Shown: positions 15,698 to 24,145, counted from the first letter of the stretch. The stretch is 64,000 bases of DNA from Opitutia bacterium (GCA_016190985.1 JACPPI010000001.1:1-64000); one strand, 5' to 3'. The notes: generated by a model from the letters alone, not told the origin. Numbers and translations: made by a program.

Positions 15698-16400
15698 TTC
15701 CGCCCGATTCGCGTTGCCGCTGGCGTCGCTCCTGGCCGTCGGATTTTTGCTGCGTGCGCTGGAACAGCCGGCGCCGGCGCTGTGGCGCGGCGCACAACTG
15801 ACGGCCCTCTCCGGCCGGGGCGGGCTGCTGTCGGTGCTCGGAGGATTGCGGACGCCGTTGGCGGCCGGTTATTGGCTGCGGGCCAATGTGGCCTGGGAGA
15901 ATCGTGACGCCGCCGCCATGGAGGCGTTGATCGGGCTGACCGTGGCGGCCGACGAGCGGCCGCTCTACTTCTGGCTGAACGGAGCACGCATGCTCGCCTA
16001 CGATGTGCCGGGCTGGCTGCCCGCCGACGCCCCGGCGGCGGTCCGGCGGCGGGCGGTGGAGGCGCAGGCGCAACGGGCGCTGCGTCTGCTGGAGCACGGG
16101 CTCGGCTGGCGCGGGGCCGCCGCCGCGCTGCATGTTGAGATGGCCAACATCCACCTGCGCCGCCTCGGCGACCTGGAGAATGCCGCGCGGTGCTACCGGC
16201 TGGCGGCGGAGCAGCCGGGGGCGCCGTATTACGCCGCGCGCATCCATGCCGAGCTGCTGCGCGCACTGGGGCGGCCGCGGGAGGCGCTGCTCTGGCTCCG
16301 GCGGATCCTGCCCGGCTTGCCCCCGCATGATCCTGAGGCCCGCCGCGAGGTGGTGCGGGAGCGCATCGCGGCGCTGGAGCGCGAGCTGGCTGGGCGGTGA
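15672..16400 (+). CDS. Hypothetical membrane-anchored protein with TPR-like repeats
   Basis: The start MPSSSASFNSARFALPL overlaps the permease gene by 26 bases, so co-translation is likely. One hydrophobic segment (LPLASLLAVGFLLRAL) anchors the N-terminus. The rest contains two or three TPR-like helical pairs (AAALHVEMANIHLRRLGDLENAARCYRLAAEQ; ARIHAELLRALGRPREALLWLRRILPGLP). It may assist the ABC transporter upstream; this is inferred from position only. About 242 residues. Confidence 0.7.
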   Translation: MPSSSASFNSARFALPLASLLAVGFLLRALEQPAPALWRGAQLTALSGRGGLLSVLGGLRTPLAAGYWLRANVAWENRDAAAMEALIGLTVAADERPLYFWLNGARMLAYDVPGWLPADAPAAVRRRAVEAQAQRALRLLEHGLGWRGAAAALHVEMANIHLRRLGDLENAARCYRLAAEQPGAPYYAARIHAELLRALGRPREALLWLRRILPGLPPHDPEARREVVRERIAALERELAGR

Positions 16401-16412
16401 GCCACATAGGAT

Positions 16413-16499
16413 TGTCATCCTGAGCGCAGCGAAGGAAACACGCTCCGCGGGTGGCGCTACGTTCGTTGCCGTGGATTCTTCGCTGCGCCCAGGATGACA
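16413..16499. repeat. Inverted repeat TGTCATCCTGAGCGCAGCGA... (family C, copy 2)
   Basis: Same design as 7437-7524: TGTCATCCTGAGCGCAGCGA (16413) pairs with TTCTTCGCTGCGCCCAGGAT...GACA (ending 16499). The loop sequences differ between copies. It lies directly before the gene starting near 16512. Confidence 0.85.
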
Positions 16500-16511
16500 G
16501 AAGTCGCGACG

Positions 16512-17234
16512 ATGCCTTTGACACGGCCCCAGGAGCCGTTTGGACTGACTCCACGAATGTCCGCCCAATTGCTCGATCACGTCACGATCAGCTGGCCTTA
16601 CCTCCTCCTGGCCGTGGCCATGCTGTGGTTTCCGCGCCAATGGCTGCGCAACGGCGCCCGGGTGCTGAAGAAGCGCCGCAGGCCCGACGGCGCGCTGGAG
16701 CGGCTCGCCGGCATGGGCGCACGCGACCCGGACGACAAGTCGGTCCAGCCCGGCAAGGAATTCGCCAACTTCCGCAACTACGTCGACCTCTTCCGCGCGC
16801 TGGCCGGCGGCTACAGCCTCACGCAGTTCGCCTTTGCCGCCCGCGACGGCGATGCGGAGCTGGCGGTGTTCCTCGTGCAAGCGGCCATCCTGCTCGTCGC
16901 GGTGCTGAGCCAGACAATCCGCCTTGGCGAGCGGCTGAGTTTCTTCGCGCCGATCTTCTTTCTTGTGGGCCTGAGCGTCGGGGCCAGCGGGCACTATGCG
17001 GGGCTGCTTGCCTTCATCCTCGTGCTGGCGATCAACCCCATCATCCCCAATCCCCGGCTGTTTCTCACCGCCTACGGGCTGCTGTTGCTGGCGTTTGGAT
17101 ATTTTTTGGATGCCGATATGAAACTGCTCGGGGTGAATGCGGCGCTGATCCTGCTGCCGCCGCTGCTCAGTCTGCTGGCGAAACGGCCGCTGGTCATCTT
17201 CACCCGGAAGGCGAAGTCCGCGACTCCCTCCTGA
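16512..17234 (+). CDS. Hypothetical multi-pass membrane protein
   Basis: The protein of about 240 residues has an N-terminal hydrophobic segment (WPYLLLAVAMLWF), a basic loop, and four or five further membrane segments (VFLVQAAILLVAVLSQ, FFAPIFFLVGLSVGASG, YAGLLAFILVLAINPII, FLTAYGLLLLAFGYFL). No family is recognised. The ATG at 16512 or the one at 16557 (MSAQLLDHV) is the likely start; the ORF-track start lies inside the family C repeat. It overlaps menA at TGATG, so the two are probably co-translated. Confidence 0.7.
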   Translation: MPLTRPQEPFGLTPRMSAQLLDHVTISWPYLLLAVAMLWFPRQWLRNGARVLKKRRRPDGALERLAGMGARDPDDKSVQPGKEFANFRNYVDLFRALAGGYSLTQFAFAARDGDAELAVFLVQAAILLVAVLSQTIRLGERLSFFAPIFFLVGLSVGASGHYAGLLAFILVLAINPIIPNPRLFLTAYGLLLLAFGYFLDADMKLLGVNAALILLPPLLSLLAKRPLVIFTRKAKSATPS

Positions 17235-18121
17235 TGGCGGCTCCCGCATGGCGTCACTGGGTCGAGGCGGCGCGTCCCAAGACGCTGCCGGCGGCGGTGA
17301 TCCCGGTGCTGGTCGGCACGGCCCTGGCGGCGGCGCACCGCTCGGCCGACATCGGCAAGGCGGCCGTCTGCCTGCTGTTCGCGCTGCTGGTGCAAGTCGG
17401 CACGAACTTCGCCAACGACTACTTTGATTTCGTCAAGGGCGCCGACACGCCGGGCCGCGTCGGGCCGCGCCGGGCCGTGGCGGCCGGGTTGATCGCGCCG
17501 CCCACGATGCTCGCGGCAACCGGGCTGGTGTTAAGTGCGGCCTTTCTGGTCGGCCTGCTGCTGGTGCGCGAGGGCGGCTGGGGACTGCTGCTGATCGGTG
17601 TCGTGAGCATCGTCTGCGCGCTGGCCTACACCGGCGGACCGTTTCCGCTCGGCTACAACGGGCTGGGCGACGTGTTTGTCTTTGTCTTCTTCGGCCTCGT
17701 GGCGGTGGATGCGACCTTCTACGTGCAGGCGGGCGGACTGGCGCCCGACGCGACCTCGTGCGCGGTGGCCATCGGCTTGCTGGCGGCAAACATCCTCGTC
17801 GCGAACAACTATCGCGACGCCGAGACCGACGCCCGGGCGGGCAAGAAGACCCTGGTGGTGCGCTTCGGCCGGAAGTTCGCGGTCCGGCAATACGCCCTGT
17901 CGCATGCCGTCGCGCTGCTGTGCCCGGCGGCGCTGCTGATTTACGGCTACAAGTGGCCGGTGCTGTTGCCGGTGCTGCTGGCGCCGTGGGCGCTCAGGTT
18001 GGCGCGCCGTCTGGCGCTGTCGCGGGAGCCGGCGGAGCAGATCAAATTGCTCGGCGCCACGGCGGCGTATCTGGCGGCGTTCGGCGGGCTGCTGAGCACG
18101 GGGCTGGTATTGGGCCGCTGA
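17234..18121 (+). CDS. menA: 1,4-dihydroxy-2-naphthoate polyprenyltransferase
   Basis: MenA prenylates 1,4-dihydroxy-2-naphthoate in the inner membrane, giving demethylmenaquinone. The 295-residue protein has the UbiA-family Asp motifs NDYFDFVKGAD (about residues 55-65) and NNYRDAETDARAGKKTLVVRFG (about 191-212), and about eight membrane helices. The N-terminus WRHWVEAARPKTLPAAVIPVLVG is typical of MenA. menF and menD occur at 60.4-63.6 kb, so menaquinone genes are dispersed. Confidence 0.94.
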   Translation: MAAPAWRHWVEAARPKTLPAAVIPVLVGTALAAAHRSADIGKAAVCLLFALLVQVGTNFANDYFDFVKGADTPGRVGPRRAVAAGLIAPPTMLAATGLVLSAAFLVGLLLVREGGWGLLLIGVVSIVCALAYTGGPFPLGYNGLGDVFVFVFFGLVAVDATFYVQAGGLAPDATSCAVAIGLLAANILVANNYRDAETDARAGKKTLVVRFGRKFAVRQYALSHAVALLCPAALLIYGYKWPVLLPVLLAPWALRLARRLALSREPAEQIKLLGATAAYLAAFGGLLSTGLVLGR

Positions 18122-18149
18122 AAGGAGACCTCGCCAGTTGCATCTCTGC

Positions 18150-18190
18150 TCACCGGCTGATGTCAACTATTAGTTGACATCAGCCGGTGA
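18150..18190. repeat. Perfect 41-bp palindrome (family B, copy 2)
   Basis: TCACCGGCTGATGTCAACTA is followed by a central T and the exact reverse complement. The core is shared with 12934-12962. It is 28 bases after the menA stop with no T-run. It could be a REP-like element, an operator or a bidirectional terminator. Confidence 0.85.
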
Positions 18191-18254
18191 GCCGCAAGCT
18201 CGCGCGCAACGCGGCCTGCAGGCACGCCACCGACAAAGGCCGGGTGGCGGCGTG

Positions 18255-18365
18255 ATACCAATTACGTTGTGAATTGACACTGTAGGGGCGGACCTTGTGT
18301 CCGCCCGCGAGGGCGTGGACCAGCCACGTCCCTGCAATAGAGCCAAACGGAACCGTAACTGGTAT
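18255..18365. repeat. Nested inverted repeat ATACCAATTACG...CGTAACTGGTAT
   Basis: The outer 12-bp arms (18255-18266 and 18354-18365) have one mismatch. Inside are GGGCGGAC-CTTGT-GTCCGCCC and GGGCGTGG-ACCAG-CCACGTCC hairpins. The inner GTAGGGGCGGACCTTGTGTC resembles repeats scattered in many bacterial genomes. This and the adjacent palindromes occupy most of the 338-base gap between menA and trxA. Confidence 0.65.
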
Positions 18366-18380
18366 GTCTACCTCAGTCCC

Positions 18381-18403
18381 GCGGGGCTGGTAGCCCCGCC
18401 TCC
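18381..18403 (-). repeat. Family A REP, single copy
   Basis: GCGGGGCTGGTAGCCCCGCC followed by TCC: same stem, loop length and CTCC foot as the RAYT-flanking copy at 680-702. Confidence 0.75.
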
Positions 18404-18409
18404 AGAAAG

Positions 18410-18435
18410 AAAAACGGCGCTCAGCGAGCGCCGTT
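18410..18435 (-). terminator. Rho-independent terminator of trxA
   Basis: On the minus strand the stem AACGGCGCT / AGCGCCGTT with a 5-base loop is followed by a T-run (AAAAA on the plus strand at 18410-18414). It lies 25 bases after the trxA stop. Confidence 0.85.
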
Positions 18436-18459
18436 GAGAATGGGGACTGATATTTCGCT

Positions 18460-18783
18460 TCAGATCTTCCCGGCGAGTTTCCCCTTGAGCGAGGCCTTGT
18501 CCATCATGCCGACGAACTGGTCGACCTTCTGGCCGTCCTTGAACAGCAGCATGGTCGGGATGGCGCGGACGCCGAACTCGGCGGCGAGGTCGCCGTTGTC
18601 GTCCACGTTGACCTTGGCGATCTTCAGCTTGCCGGCGAGCTCGGTCGCCAGCTCGTCGAGGATCGGGGCGATGGCCTTGCAGGGGCCGCACCACGGGGCC
18701 CAGAAATCCACGAGGGTGGGCGTGGCGCCGGCGACGGCGGCTTTGAAAGTGGCGGTGTCAAGGTGGGCGATTTTGTCGGACAT
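18460..18783 (-). CDS. trxA: Thioredoxin
   Basis: The 107-residue thioredoxin carries the active site DFWAPWCGPCKAIAPIL (WCGPC), the cis-Pro motif VRAIPTMLLFKDG and the full fold. It is a cytoplasmic disulfide reductant, recycled by thioredoxin reductase. The start at 18783 gives the usual short N-terminus MSDKIAHLD. A terminator follows the gene, so it is likely its own unit. Confidence 0.96.
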   Translation of the reverse strand: MSDKIAHLDTATFKAAVAGATPTLVDFWAPWCGPCKAIAPILDELATELAGKLKIAKVNVDDNGDLAAEFGVRAIPTMLLFKDGQKVDQFVGMMDKASLKGKLAGKI

Positions 18784-18843
18784 GGGCGGGAGTAAAGTTG
18801 ACGCGCGGGAAAAGGCAAGTCGGGGGGAGGGCGCTGGCTTGGG

Positions 18844-18895
18844 GTAGGGCGCACCGGCCCGGTGCGCAGCGGCGGAGCGGGCCGCTCCGCCCTAC
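18844..18895. repeat. Compound palindrome GTAGGGCG...CGCCCTAC (family F, copy 2)
   Basis: The outer arms match those of 1289-1342. Inside are GCGCACCGG-CCCGGTGCGC and GGCGGAGCG-GG-CCGCTCCGCC hairpins. It lies between trxA and the small gene at 18897-19151, touching the latter's stop. Confidence 0.7.
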
Positions 18896-18896
18896 T

Positions 18897-19151
18897 TCAC
18901 CGCGGCGTGGACCGGTGGATGATCTCGGCCAGCTCCTGGGGCTCGACGGCCTGGAGCGGCTTGCCACGGGTCTTCAGCTCCTCGAAGGTCTTGATGACGG
19001 TCTCGGTCATCTTGGTGTGGGTCTCATCCGAGCCGCCGACGATGGTGAACTGCTCGGCCGAGGTCAGGCGCTTGTGGCCGTCCTCGTTGTCGAGGCCGAG
19101 GCCCAGGAGGTGGGCGGATTTAGCTTTGCGGCGACGGGTGGCTTTCTTCAT
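18897..19151 (-). CDS. Small conserved-looking hypothetical protein downstream of scpA
   Basis: The 84-residue protein has a basic start (MKKATRRRKAKSAHLLGLGLDNEDGHKRLT) and an acidic C-terminal half. No family is recognised. It overlaps the scpA 3' end by 32 bases on the same strand, in a different frame, which suggests translational coupling. GGSDETHTKMTETVIKTFEELKTRGKPL looks like one helix-turn-helix-sized unit. The role is unknown, possibly linked to ScpA by position only. Confidence 0.65.
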   Translation of the reverse strand: MKKATRRRKAKSAHLLGLGLDNEDGHKRLTSAEQFTIVGGSDETHTKMTETVIKTFEELKTRGKPLQAVEPQELAEIIHRSTPR

Positions 19152-19929
19152 CTGAGAATGTCACCGTGGCCGGGTCGGCGGGAGTTTCAAGCGGGTTTTC
19201 CTCCACGGCGGTGCAGAGGATGTCGGTGAAGGCCTCGGTCTGCTCCAGTTGCAGCTTTTTCAGGCGCGTCAGCTCCAGCACGGCGAGGAAGGTGGCCACC
19301 AGGCGGCGGAGCGAGATCTTGCCGGGGAAGAGGGTGGAGAACACGAAGGACTTCTCGGTCTTGATCCGGTCGAGGATGTATTCCATCTGGTCCGCGACCG
19401 TCACCTGCTCGGCGTGGATCTCGCCGACGACGAGCTTCTCGGCCAGGCGGCGGAGGACGAGGTTGAAGGAATTCCAGAGGTCGATCCGGTCCACGTGCTT
19501 CAGCGGCCGCTCGGAGGCGGGGGCGAAGGCCGAGGCGGAGCGGCCGAACTGACTCTGGGCGTCGAGCGACATCTGGCCGAGCTGGCCGGCGGCCTCCTTG
19601 AATTTCTTGTATTGGAGGAGCTGGTGGACGAGCTCCCAGCGCGGGTCGAGGTCGTCCTCCTCGGTGTTGGGATCAATGGCCTGCTGGTGCTTGGGCAGGA
19701 GCATGCGGCTTTTGATCTCCATGAGCGTCGCCGCCATGACGAAGAACTCGCCCGCCACCTCGACCTGAAGCTCCTTCAGGGTGTAGATGACCTCGAGGTA
19801 TTGCTTCGTGACCGTGGAGATCGGGATGTCGTAGATGTCCAGCTCGCTTTTCCGGATCAGGAACAGGAGCAGGTCCAGCGGCCCCTCAAAGACGGGCAGT
19901 TTGATGCGATAATCGGCTTCGGCAACCAC
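19120..19929 (-). CDS. scpA: Segregation and condensation protein A
   Basis: ScpA is the kleisin of the bacterial SMC-ScpAB condensin complex acting on the nucleoid. The 269-residue protein has the kleisin N-terminus IKLPVFEGPLDLLLFLIRKSELDIYDIPI and MAATLMEIKSRMLLP, and the C-terminal winged-helix part FVATFLAVLELTRLKKLQLEQ. The start MVAEADYRIKLP at 19929 is normal. No scpB is adjacent. It overlaps the small downstream gene. Confidence 0.95.
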   Translation of the reverse strand: MVAEADYRIKLPVFEGPLDLLLFLIRKSELDIYDIPISTVTKQYLEVIYTLKELQVEVAGEFFVMAATLMEIKSRMLLPKHQQAIDPNTEEDDLDPRWELVHQLLQYKKFKEAAGQLGQMSLDAQSQFGRSASAFAPASERPLKHVDRIDLWNSFNLVLRRLAEKLVVGEIHAEQVTVADQMEYILDRIKTEKSFVFSTLFPGKISLRRLVATFLAVLELTRLKKLQLEQTEAFTDILCTAVEENPLETPADPATVTFSDEESHPSPQS

Positions 19930-20036
19930 GCGGCCAGTCGAGGGCCGCGCCGGGCGGCGTGCAACCGGAAAAACAAGTCACTCCCGTCTGCCCGAAGGCC
20001 TTCCGTAGGCTCTTCTCTTTTGACGAACGATTGTGA

Positions 20037-20393
20037 TCAGACACGATGGGGTGCAGCCCCGCCGTTGTCTGTAGCACGCTGGATCGCCCTTCGTTTGACC
20101 GCTGCATTCTCAAGGCGGAGAATATCCCCACGCCCTGACACAACAATCTCCTCTGTGCCGCTCAACTTCCAACGCATGCTGTAGTCGGCATAAGGGAAAG
20201 CCAAGAAATAGTATGCAACCACCGGCTGCGACGAACTAATCTTCGGAATTTCGTCAGGGCTCAAGGAGCCACTCGCAACCACTGCACTTCTCGCCAGGGA
20301 AACGATCTGGCTTTCTTCCTGTGCCGTCAGGTGGCTGGACATTGACTGGCAGCCAGCCAGCGCCAAGAGAGAAATAAGGATGAGATTCTTCAT
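20037..20393 (-). CDS. Hypothetical lipoprotein
   Basis: The 118-residue protein has a lipobox signal peptide (MKNLILISLLALAGCQSMS, Cys at about residue 15), so it should be a membrane-anchored periplasmic lipoprotein. The mature part has no recognised domain. Its codon use is less GC-rich than its neighbours, hinting at transfer. No operon partner. Confidence 0.65.
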   Translation of the reverse strand: MKNLILISLLALAGCQSMSSHLTAQEESQIVSLARSAVVASGSLSPDEIPKISSSQPVVAYYFLAFPYADYSMRWKLSGTEEIVVSGRGDILRLENAAVKRRAIQRATDNGGAAPHRV

Positions 20394-20559
20394 CTTCCGA
20401 CGATCAGTATGCTCACTTCAACTGAGTTGAGCTTTGCAGGGTGGCTCTCACGCGCGGAGTTGAGCAGATAAAGCCTTGGAAATCAAACTCTGCGTCCTCC
20501 GGGTTGAGTTCTCTGACAGGTGAAATTCACCTCGGAAAAAGTTCAGACCAATTGTCCCT

Positions 20560-21894
20560 TCAGCTCTTGCGGAGAAGAGCCACGTAGAATCCGTCAGTGT
20601 TATGTGTGCCCGGCAACAGCGTGGTGCCGAGGCCGTCGAAGGTGCCGCCGTGGTTTTTGGCCGGAGGCTCGGCTTTGAAATGAGAGTGGGCTGCGAGGAA
20701 CGCGGCAACGACGTCGTGGTTCTCGTGATGACTGAGGGAGCAGGTGGCGTAGATGAGGAGTCCGCCGGGTTTCACGCGCGGGGCGTTGACGGTGAGGATT
20801 TCAAGCTGGGTTTTGGCGAAGGCGGCGATGGTCTCGGGCTGCACATACCACTTGAGGTGGGGCTGGCGGCGCCAGGTGCCGGAGCCGGAGCAGGGGGCGT
20901 CCACAAGCACGCCGTCGTAGACTGCCGCGCCAATGTTCGTATTACGAACATTGCCCGTAGGGCTCTGCGCGGCGGACATTGGGTGAATGTTCGTAATACG
21001 AACATTGTCCAGGCGCGCGCGCTGCGCGCGGTCGCGGAGTTCCTCGAGGATTTCGGGACGGATGTCGGCGGCGTCGACGTGGCCCGAAGAGCCGAGCAGA
21101 CGGGCGAGCTGGAGCGTTTTTCCCCCGGCGCCGGCGCAGGCGTCGAGCCAGCGGCCGGTGAGCGGCAGCGGGGCATGGGCGAGGAGCATCTGCGAGCCGA
21201 GGTCCTGGATCTCGACAAAGCCGCGGCGGTAGGCGTCGGATGTGGCGACCTCGGCGTTGGGCGGCAGGCACACGGCGTCGGGGAAATCGGCGGGAATGGT
21301 GAAGGCCCAGTTTCTCGCGCGGAATTCGTCGAGGACGAGGTTGCGGTCGTTGCATTGGATACGGACCCAGACGTTGGCGCGGCTGTTGAGGGCGTCGAGA
21401 TGGGGGGAGGCGAAGACGGCGGGGCAGTGGGAGCGGAACCACTCCGGCAGCAAAGCTGCCGGGGAAAAGCTGAAAGCTGCGCCGTTGCTGGCTGCTGCCA
21501 GCCCGGTGTTTGTCCCAGCCGCCGCCGGGCAAAAAAACCGAGAAATTAGAAATGCAGACTTGGCGGCGAGGGAATCGGGGACTGCCGGCCAGTCGCCGCA
21601 GTGGGCGGCGCGGTAGGAAGAGGTGGGCTTCGACTCCGGCGCGAGCCAGGCAGTGATCTTCGCCGCGAGAGCCGCATCTGCATCAAGCAACCCGTCAATC
21701 CAAGGGAGGAAGCGCAGGTAGGTGTAGACGAGTTCGCGGTAGAGCTTGCGGTCGCGGGAGCCGAGGGCGCGGTGGCGGGCGAAGATCTCCTTGATGCGGC
21801 GGGGCAGGGAGCTGTCGCGGCGGACGTGCGGGCGCAGCTCGGCCAGGAACGCGAGGAACAGGCGCTGCTGGTTGGCGGCGATGTTGGGGTTCAT
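20560..21894 (-). CDS. rsmB: RsmB-like 16S rRNA m5C methyltransferase with in-frame palindromic insertion
   Basis: This 444-residue RsmB/NOP2-family protein is a SAM-dependent RNA cytosine-C5 methyltransferase. Motifs: DACAGAGGKTLQLARLLG (SAM site), VDAPCSGSGTWRRQP (PCSG) and LIYATCSLSHHEN (TCS with catalytic Cys), ending FYVALLRKS. The start MNPNIAANQQRLFLAF at 21894 is preferred to the ORF-track start. Between motifs, about residues 297-321, two palindromes encode NVRITNI and NVRNTNI; this segment has no counterpart in typical RsmB. A second odd Ala/Ser-rich stretch near residues 108-160 (AAAGTNTGLAAASNGAAFSF) also looks inserted. Confidence 0.88.
   Translation of the reverse strand: MNPNIAANQQRLFLAFLAELRPHVRRDSSLPRRIKEIFARHRALGSRDRKLYRELVYTYLRFLPWIDGLLDADAALAAKITAWLAPESKPTSSYRAAHCGDWPAVPDSLAAKSAFLISRFFCPAAAGTNTGLAAASNGAAFSFSPAALLPEWFRSHCPAVFASPHLDALNSRANVWVRIQCNDRNLVLDEFRARNWAFTIPADFPDAVCLPPNAEVATSDAYRRGFVEIQDLGSQMLLAHAPLPLTGRWLDACAGAGGKTLQLARLLGSSGHVDAADIRPEILEELRDRAQRARLDNVRITNIHPMSAAQSPTGNVRNTNIGAAVYDGVLVDAPCSGSGTWRRQPHLKWYVQPETIAAFAKTQLEILTVNAPRVKPGGLLIYATCSLSHHENHDVVAAFLAAHSHFKAEPPAKNHGGTFDGLGTTLLPGTHNTDGFYVALLRKS
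20931..21006. repeat. Pair of palindromes AATGTTCGTA-T-TACGAACATT inside rsmB
   Basis: Copies at 20931-20953 (centre T) and 20986-21006 (centre A) are 21-bp palindromes in opposite orientation, 32 bases apart. They lie wholly inside rsmB, and the reading frame stays open through both. Confidence 0.9.
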
Positions 21895-21945
21895 GGAAAA
21901 GGATTGGCCACGGATGAGCACGGATGGAGAAGCAGAGAAGACAGG

Positions 21946-22059
21946 TTGGCCACAAAAAGTCACAATAATCGTTTGCCGGATGATGCTCCCAAGGCGCCAT
22001 AGGCGCGCGGAGGATTTTCGGCAGCGAGGAAGAGTCTTTTTGTGACTCTTCGTGGCCAA
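21946..22059. repeat. Inverted repeat TTGGCCACAAAAAGTCAC between rsmB and the lptD-like gene
   Basis: The 18-bp arms at 21946-21963 and 22042-22059 have two mismatches and are 78 bases apart. They fill most of the gap upstream of rsmB. No T-run, so a repeat rather than a clear terminator. Confidence 0.6.
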
Positions 22060-22063
22060 AAAA

Positions 22064-24145
22064 TCAGAACTTCAGCAACTGGACCTCGAGGTTGAGGGCG
22101 AAGGAGCTTTCGCGGCGGGGGCCGTTGAACCAGGAGACCTCATACTTGACCGCCCAGGTCTGGCCGAGGCGCTGCCAGACGCCGTAGCTCTGCTCGTTGA
22201 AGCGGTTGTTGCGGGCGTCGTAGCGCCAGAGGGCGGTGACATCAAAGGCCTCGTTGAGGCGCTGGCGGTATTCGAGCAAATATTCCTGATAGTTGTTTTT
22301 CAGGAAATGGGTGGCGAGGCGGGCCGACCACCATTCCTGGTCGACGATCTCGATCGCGGTGTTCAGCTCCTGCTGGGTGAGCGCGCGCGGGTCGAGCCGG
22401 TGGAAGATTTTCAACTTCAACCACGGCGCGGGGTTGACGGCCAGCTCGGTGTAGAGGTCGGAAAGGCGCCGGCGGCCGGGGGCGTCGCCGAAGCGGTAGT
22501 CGGCGGCGAAGTTGAGCGAGGCGAGGTTGCGCGAGCCGTAGCCGGCGGCGCGGGTCTGGAGCGTGTTGGCGAGCGAGAGGCGCAGGGTGTTGAGGGCGGC
22601 GAGGTCGTCGAGGTTGCGCGAGTCGCCGAGGGAGAGCGGCTGGAGGTAGGTGGAGAAGGCGCGGCGGTCGATGGGCGGGATGTAGGCGCGGCCGTTGGCG
22701 GCCTTGGGGGCGTAGCGGTAGGAGAGCTTGGGCTCGACGAGGTGGCGCAGGCCGTCGATCTCCCAGACGGGGTTCTTGTAGCCGAAGGTGCCGCTGGCGA
22801 GCAGGCGGGCGTCGAAGCCGATTTCCCCGAGCGTGCGGGTGTAGTTGTTTTTGCCGCCGCGCGCGTCGGTGTAGTGCGTCACCCGGCCGCCGGCGACGGG
22901 GGTGAAGGTGAGCCAGGGGGTCGGGGCGATGGGGCGCTCGAGGCCGTAGTAGGCGTCGAGGCGGTTGGTGCGGAGCTTCGGGTCCGGGCCGAAGGCATCA
23001 GCCTGCAGCACGGCGGCGCTGGCGTAGCCGCGTTGCCAGACGCCGAGGCCGAGGCTGGCAGGCAGCAGGTCGAGGCGCAGCTCGGGCAGACGCTCCGGCA
23101 GGCGTTCCCAGGCATTGGGGCGGGGGCGGGCGAAGGCGCTGAGCGTCCAGTTGTCGCCGGCATAGGCGGCCTCCAGGAAGGAGTCGGGCTGCTGCACGCG
23201 GGCGAACTCCCGGCGGCGGAAGTCGCGCAGCACCTCGGAGTCGCTCCAGTAGTTGAACTGTGCGTCGAGGGTGAAACGGTCGCCGGCGCGCTGGCGGTGC
23301 TGCCAGGTGAAATAGGAACGGTCGCGCGGGACGGCGCGGCCGAGGACATCGGTTTTGCGGTTGCCGCTGTCGCGGATGTAGCCCGAGCGGAAGAAGCCAT
23401 TGATGTCGCTCTTGGCGGAGCCGTAGGTCCCCGACGGCCCGATCATGACGCCGCGGGAGGAGTAGAGCCCGGCGTCGGCCCCGAGCTGGACGCCGGGAGC
23501 GACCGGCAGGTGGAGGCCGAGCTCGGCCAAGACGCCGAGGTTGCCGCGATAACCGAGGCTGGCGCTGATGTAGGAAACAAAGTCGACGTCGAGCGCCTGC
23601 TCGAAGTGCGGGAGCGAGATGAAATGTCCGCCGAGCAGCCCGAGGGCGAGGCCCTCGGCGCGGACGATCCGGCCGCGGGCGTAGGTGAGATGCTTCGCCT
23701 TGAGCGAGGGCGTGTAGGCGGCGTTCTCGCGGAAAAAGACGGTGGCGTTGGTGAAGACCAGCTCGTCGGGCGTGCCGGTGACGGTGTCGCCGGAGATGTA
23801 GATGGGAGACTCGCCGACGCGGAGATGGCGGACGTTGAGCGCACGGGTGGTGAGGTTGTAGGCGCCCTCGTCGGCCACGAGCCGGCGGCGGCCGGAGGTG
23901 AGGACGAAGCGGCCGGTGGCCGTGGCGAGGCCGGTGGCCGAGTTGTAGCGGATGGTGTCGGCCGTGAGGACGGTGTCGCCGTTGACCAGGCGGGCGTGGC
24001 CGGTGAGTTTGGTTTCCTTGGTGGTGTCGTCGTAGACCGTCCTGTCCCCGGTGACCTGCAACTGCGCCGGCTGGGCGCGCGCCGGCCCGGCGAGCAGGCA
24101 CAGGGCGCCGAGCAAGGCGGGCAGAAGGCGGCGGGCAGAAGGCAT
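22064..24145 (-). CDS. LptD-like outer-membrane LPS-assembly protein
   Basis: The 693-residue protein has a signal peptide (LLPALLGALCLLAGPARA). An OstA/LptA-like jellyroll follows (LTGHARLVNGDTVLTADTIRYNSATGLATATG; YISGDTVTG), then a long C-terminal beta-barrel ending in aromatic/Leu strands (LNLEVQLLKF). This is the LptD layout, the translocon that inserts LPS in the outer membrane with LptE. The conserved disulfide Cys residues of E. coli LptD are not apparent. A divergent LptD-like paralog is possible. It is divergent from glgB. Confidence 0.82.
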   Translation of the reverse strand: MPSARRLLPALLGALCLLAGPARAQPAQLQVTGDRTVYDDTTKETKLTGHARLVNGDTVLTADTIRYNSATGLATATGRFVLTSGRRRLVADEGAYNLTTRALNVRHLRVGESPIYISGDTVTGTPDELVFTNATVFFRENAAYTPSLKAKHLTYARGRIVRAEGLALGLLGGHFISLPHFEQALDVDFVSYISASLGYRGNLGVLAELGLHLPVAPGVQLGADAGLYSSRGVMIGPSGTYGSAKSDINGFFRSGYIRDSGNRKTDVLGRAVPRDRSYFTWQHRQRAGDRFTLDAQFNYWSDSEVLRDFRRREFARVQQPDSFLEAAYAGDNWTLSAFARPRPNAWERLPERLPELRLDLLPASLGLGVWQRGYASAAVLQADAFGPDPKLRTNRLDAYYGLERPIAPTPWLTFTPVAGGRVTHYTDARGGKNNYTRTLGEIGFDARLLASGTFGYKNPVWEIDGLRHLVEPKLSYRYAPKAANGRAYIPPIDRRAFSTYLQPLSLGDSRNLDDLAALNTLRLSLANTLQTRAAGYGSRNLASLNFAADYRFGDAPGRRRLSDLYTELAVNPAPWLKLKIFHRLDPRALTQQELNTAIEIVDQEWWSARLATHFLKNNYQEYLLEYRQRLNEAFDVTALWRYDARNNRFNEQSYGVWQRLGQTWAVKYEVSWFNGPRRESSFALNLEVQLLKF

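Noticed and set aside
16494-16511. Start of the membrane protein at 16494
   Set aside because: The first codons come from the family C repeat; ATG 16512 or 16557 is more likely.
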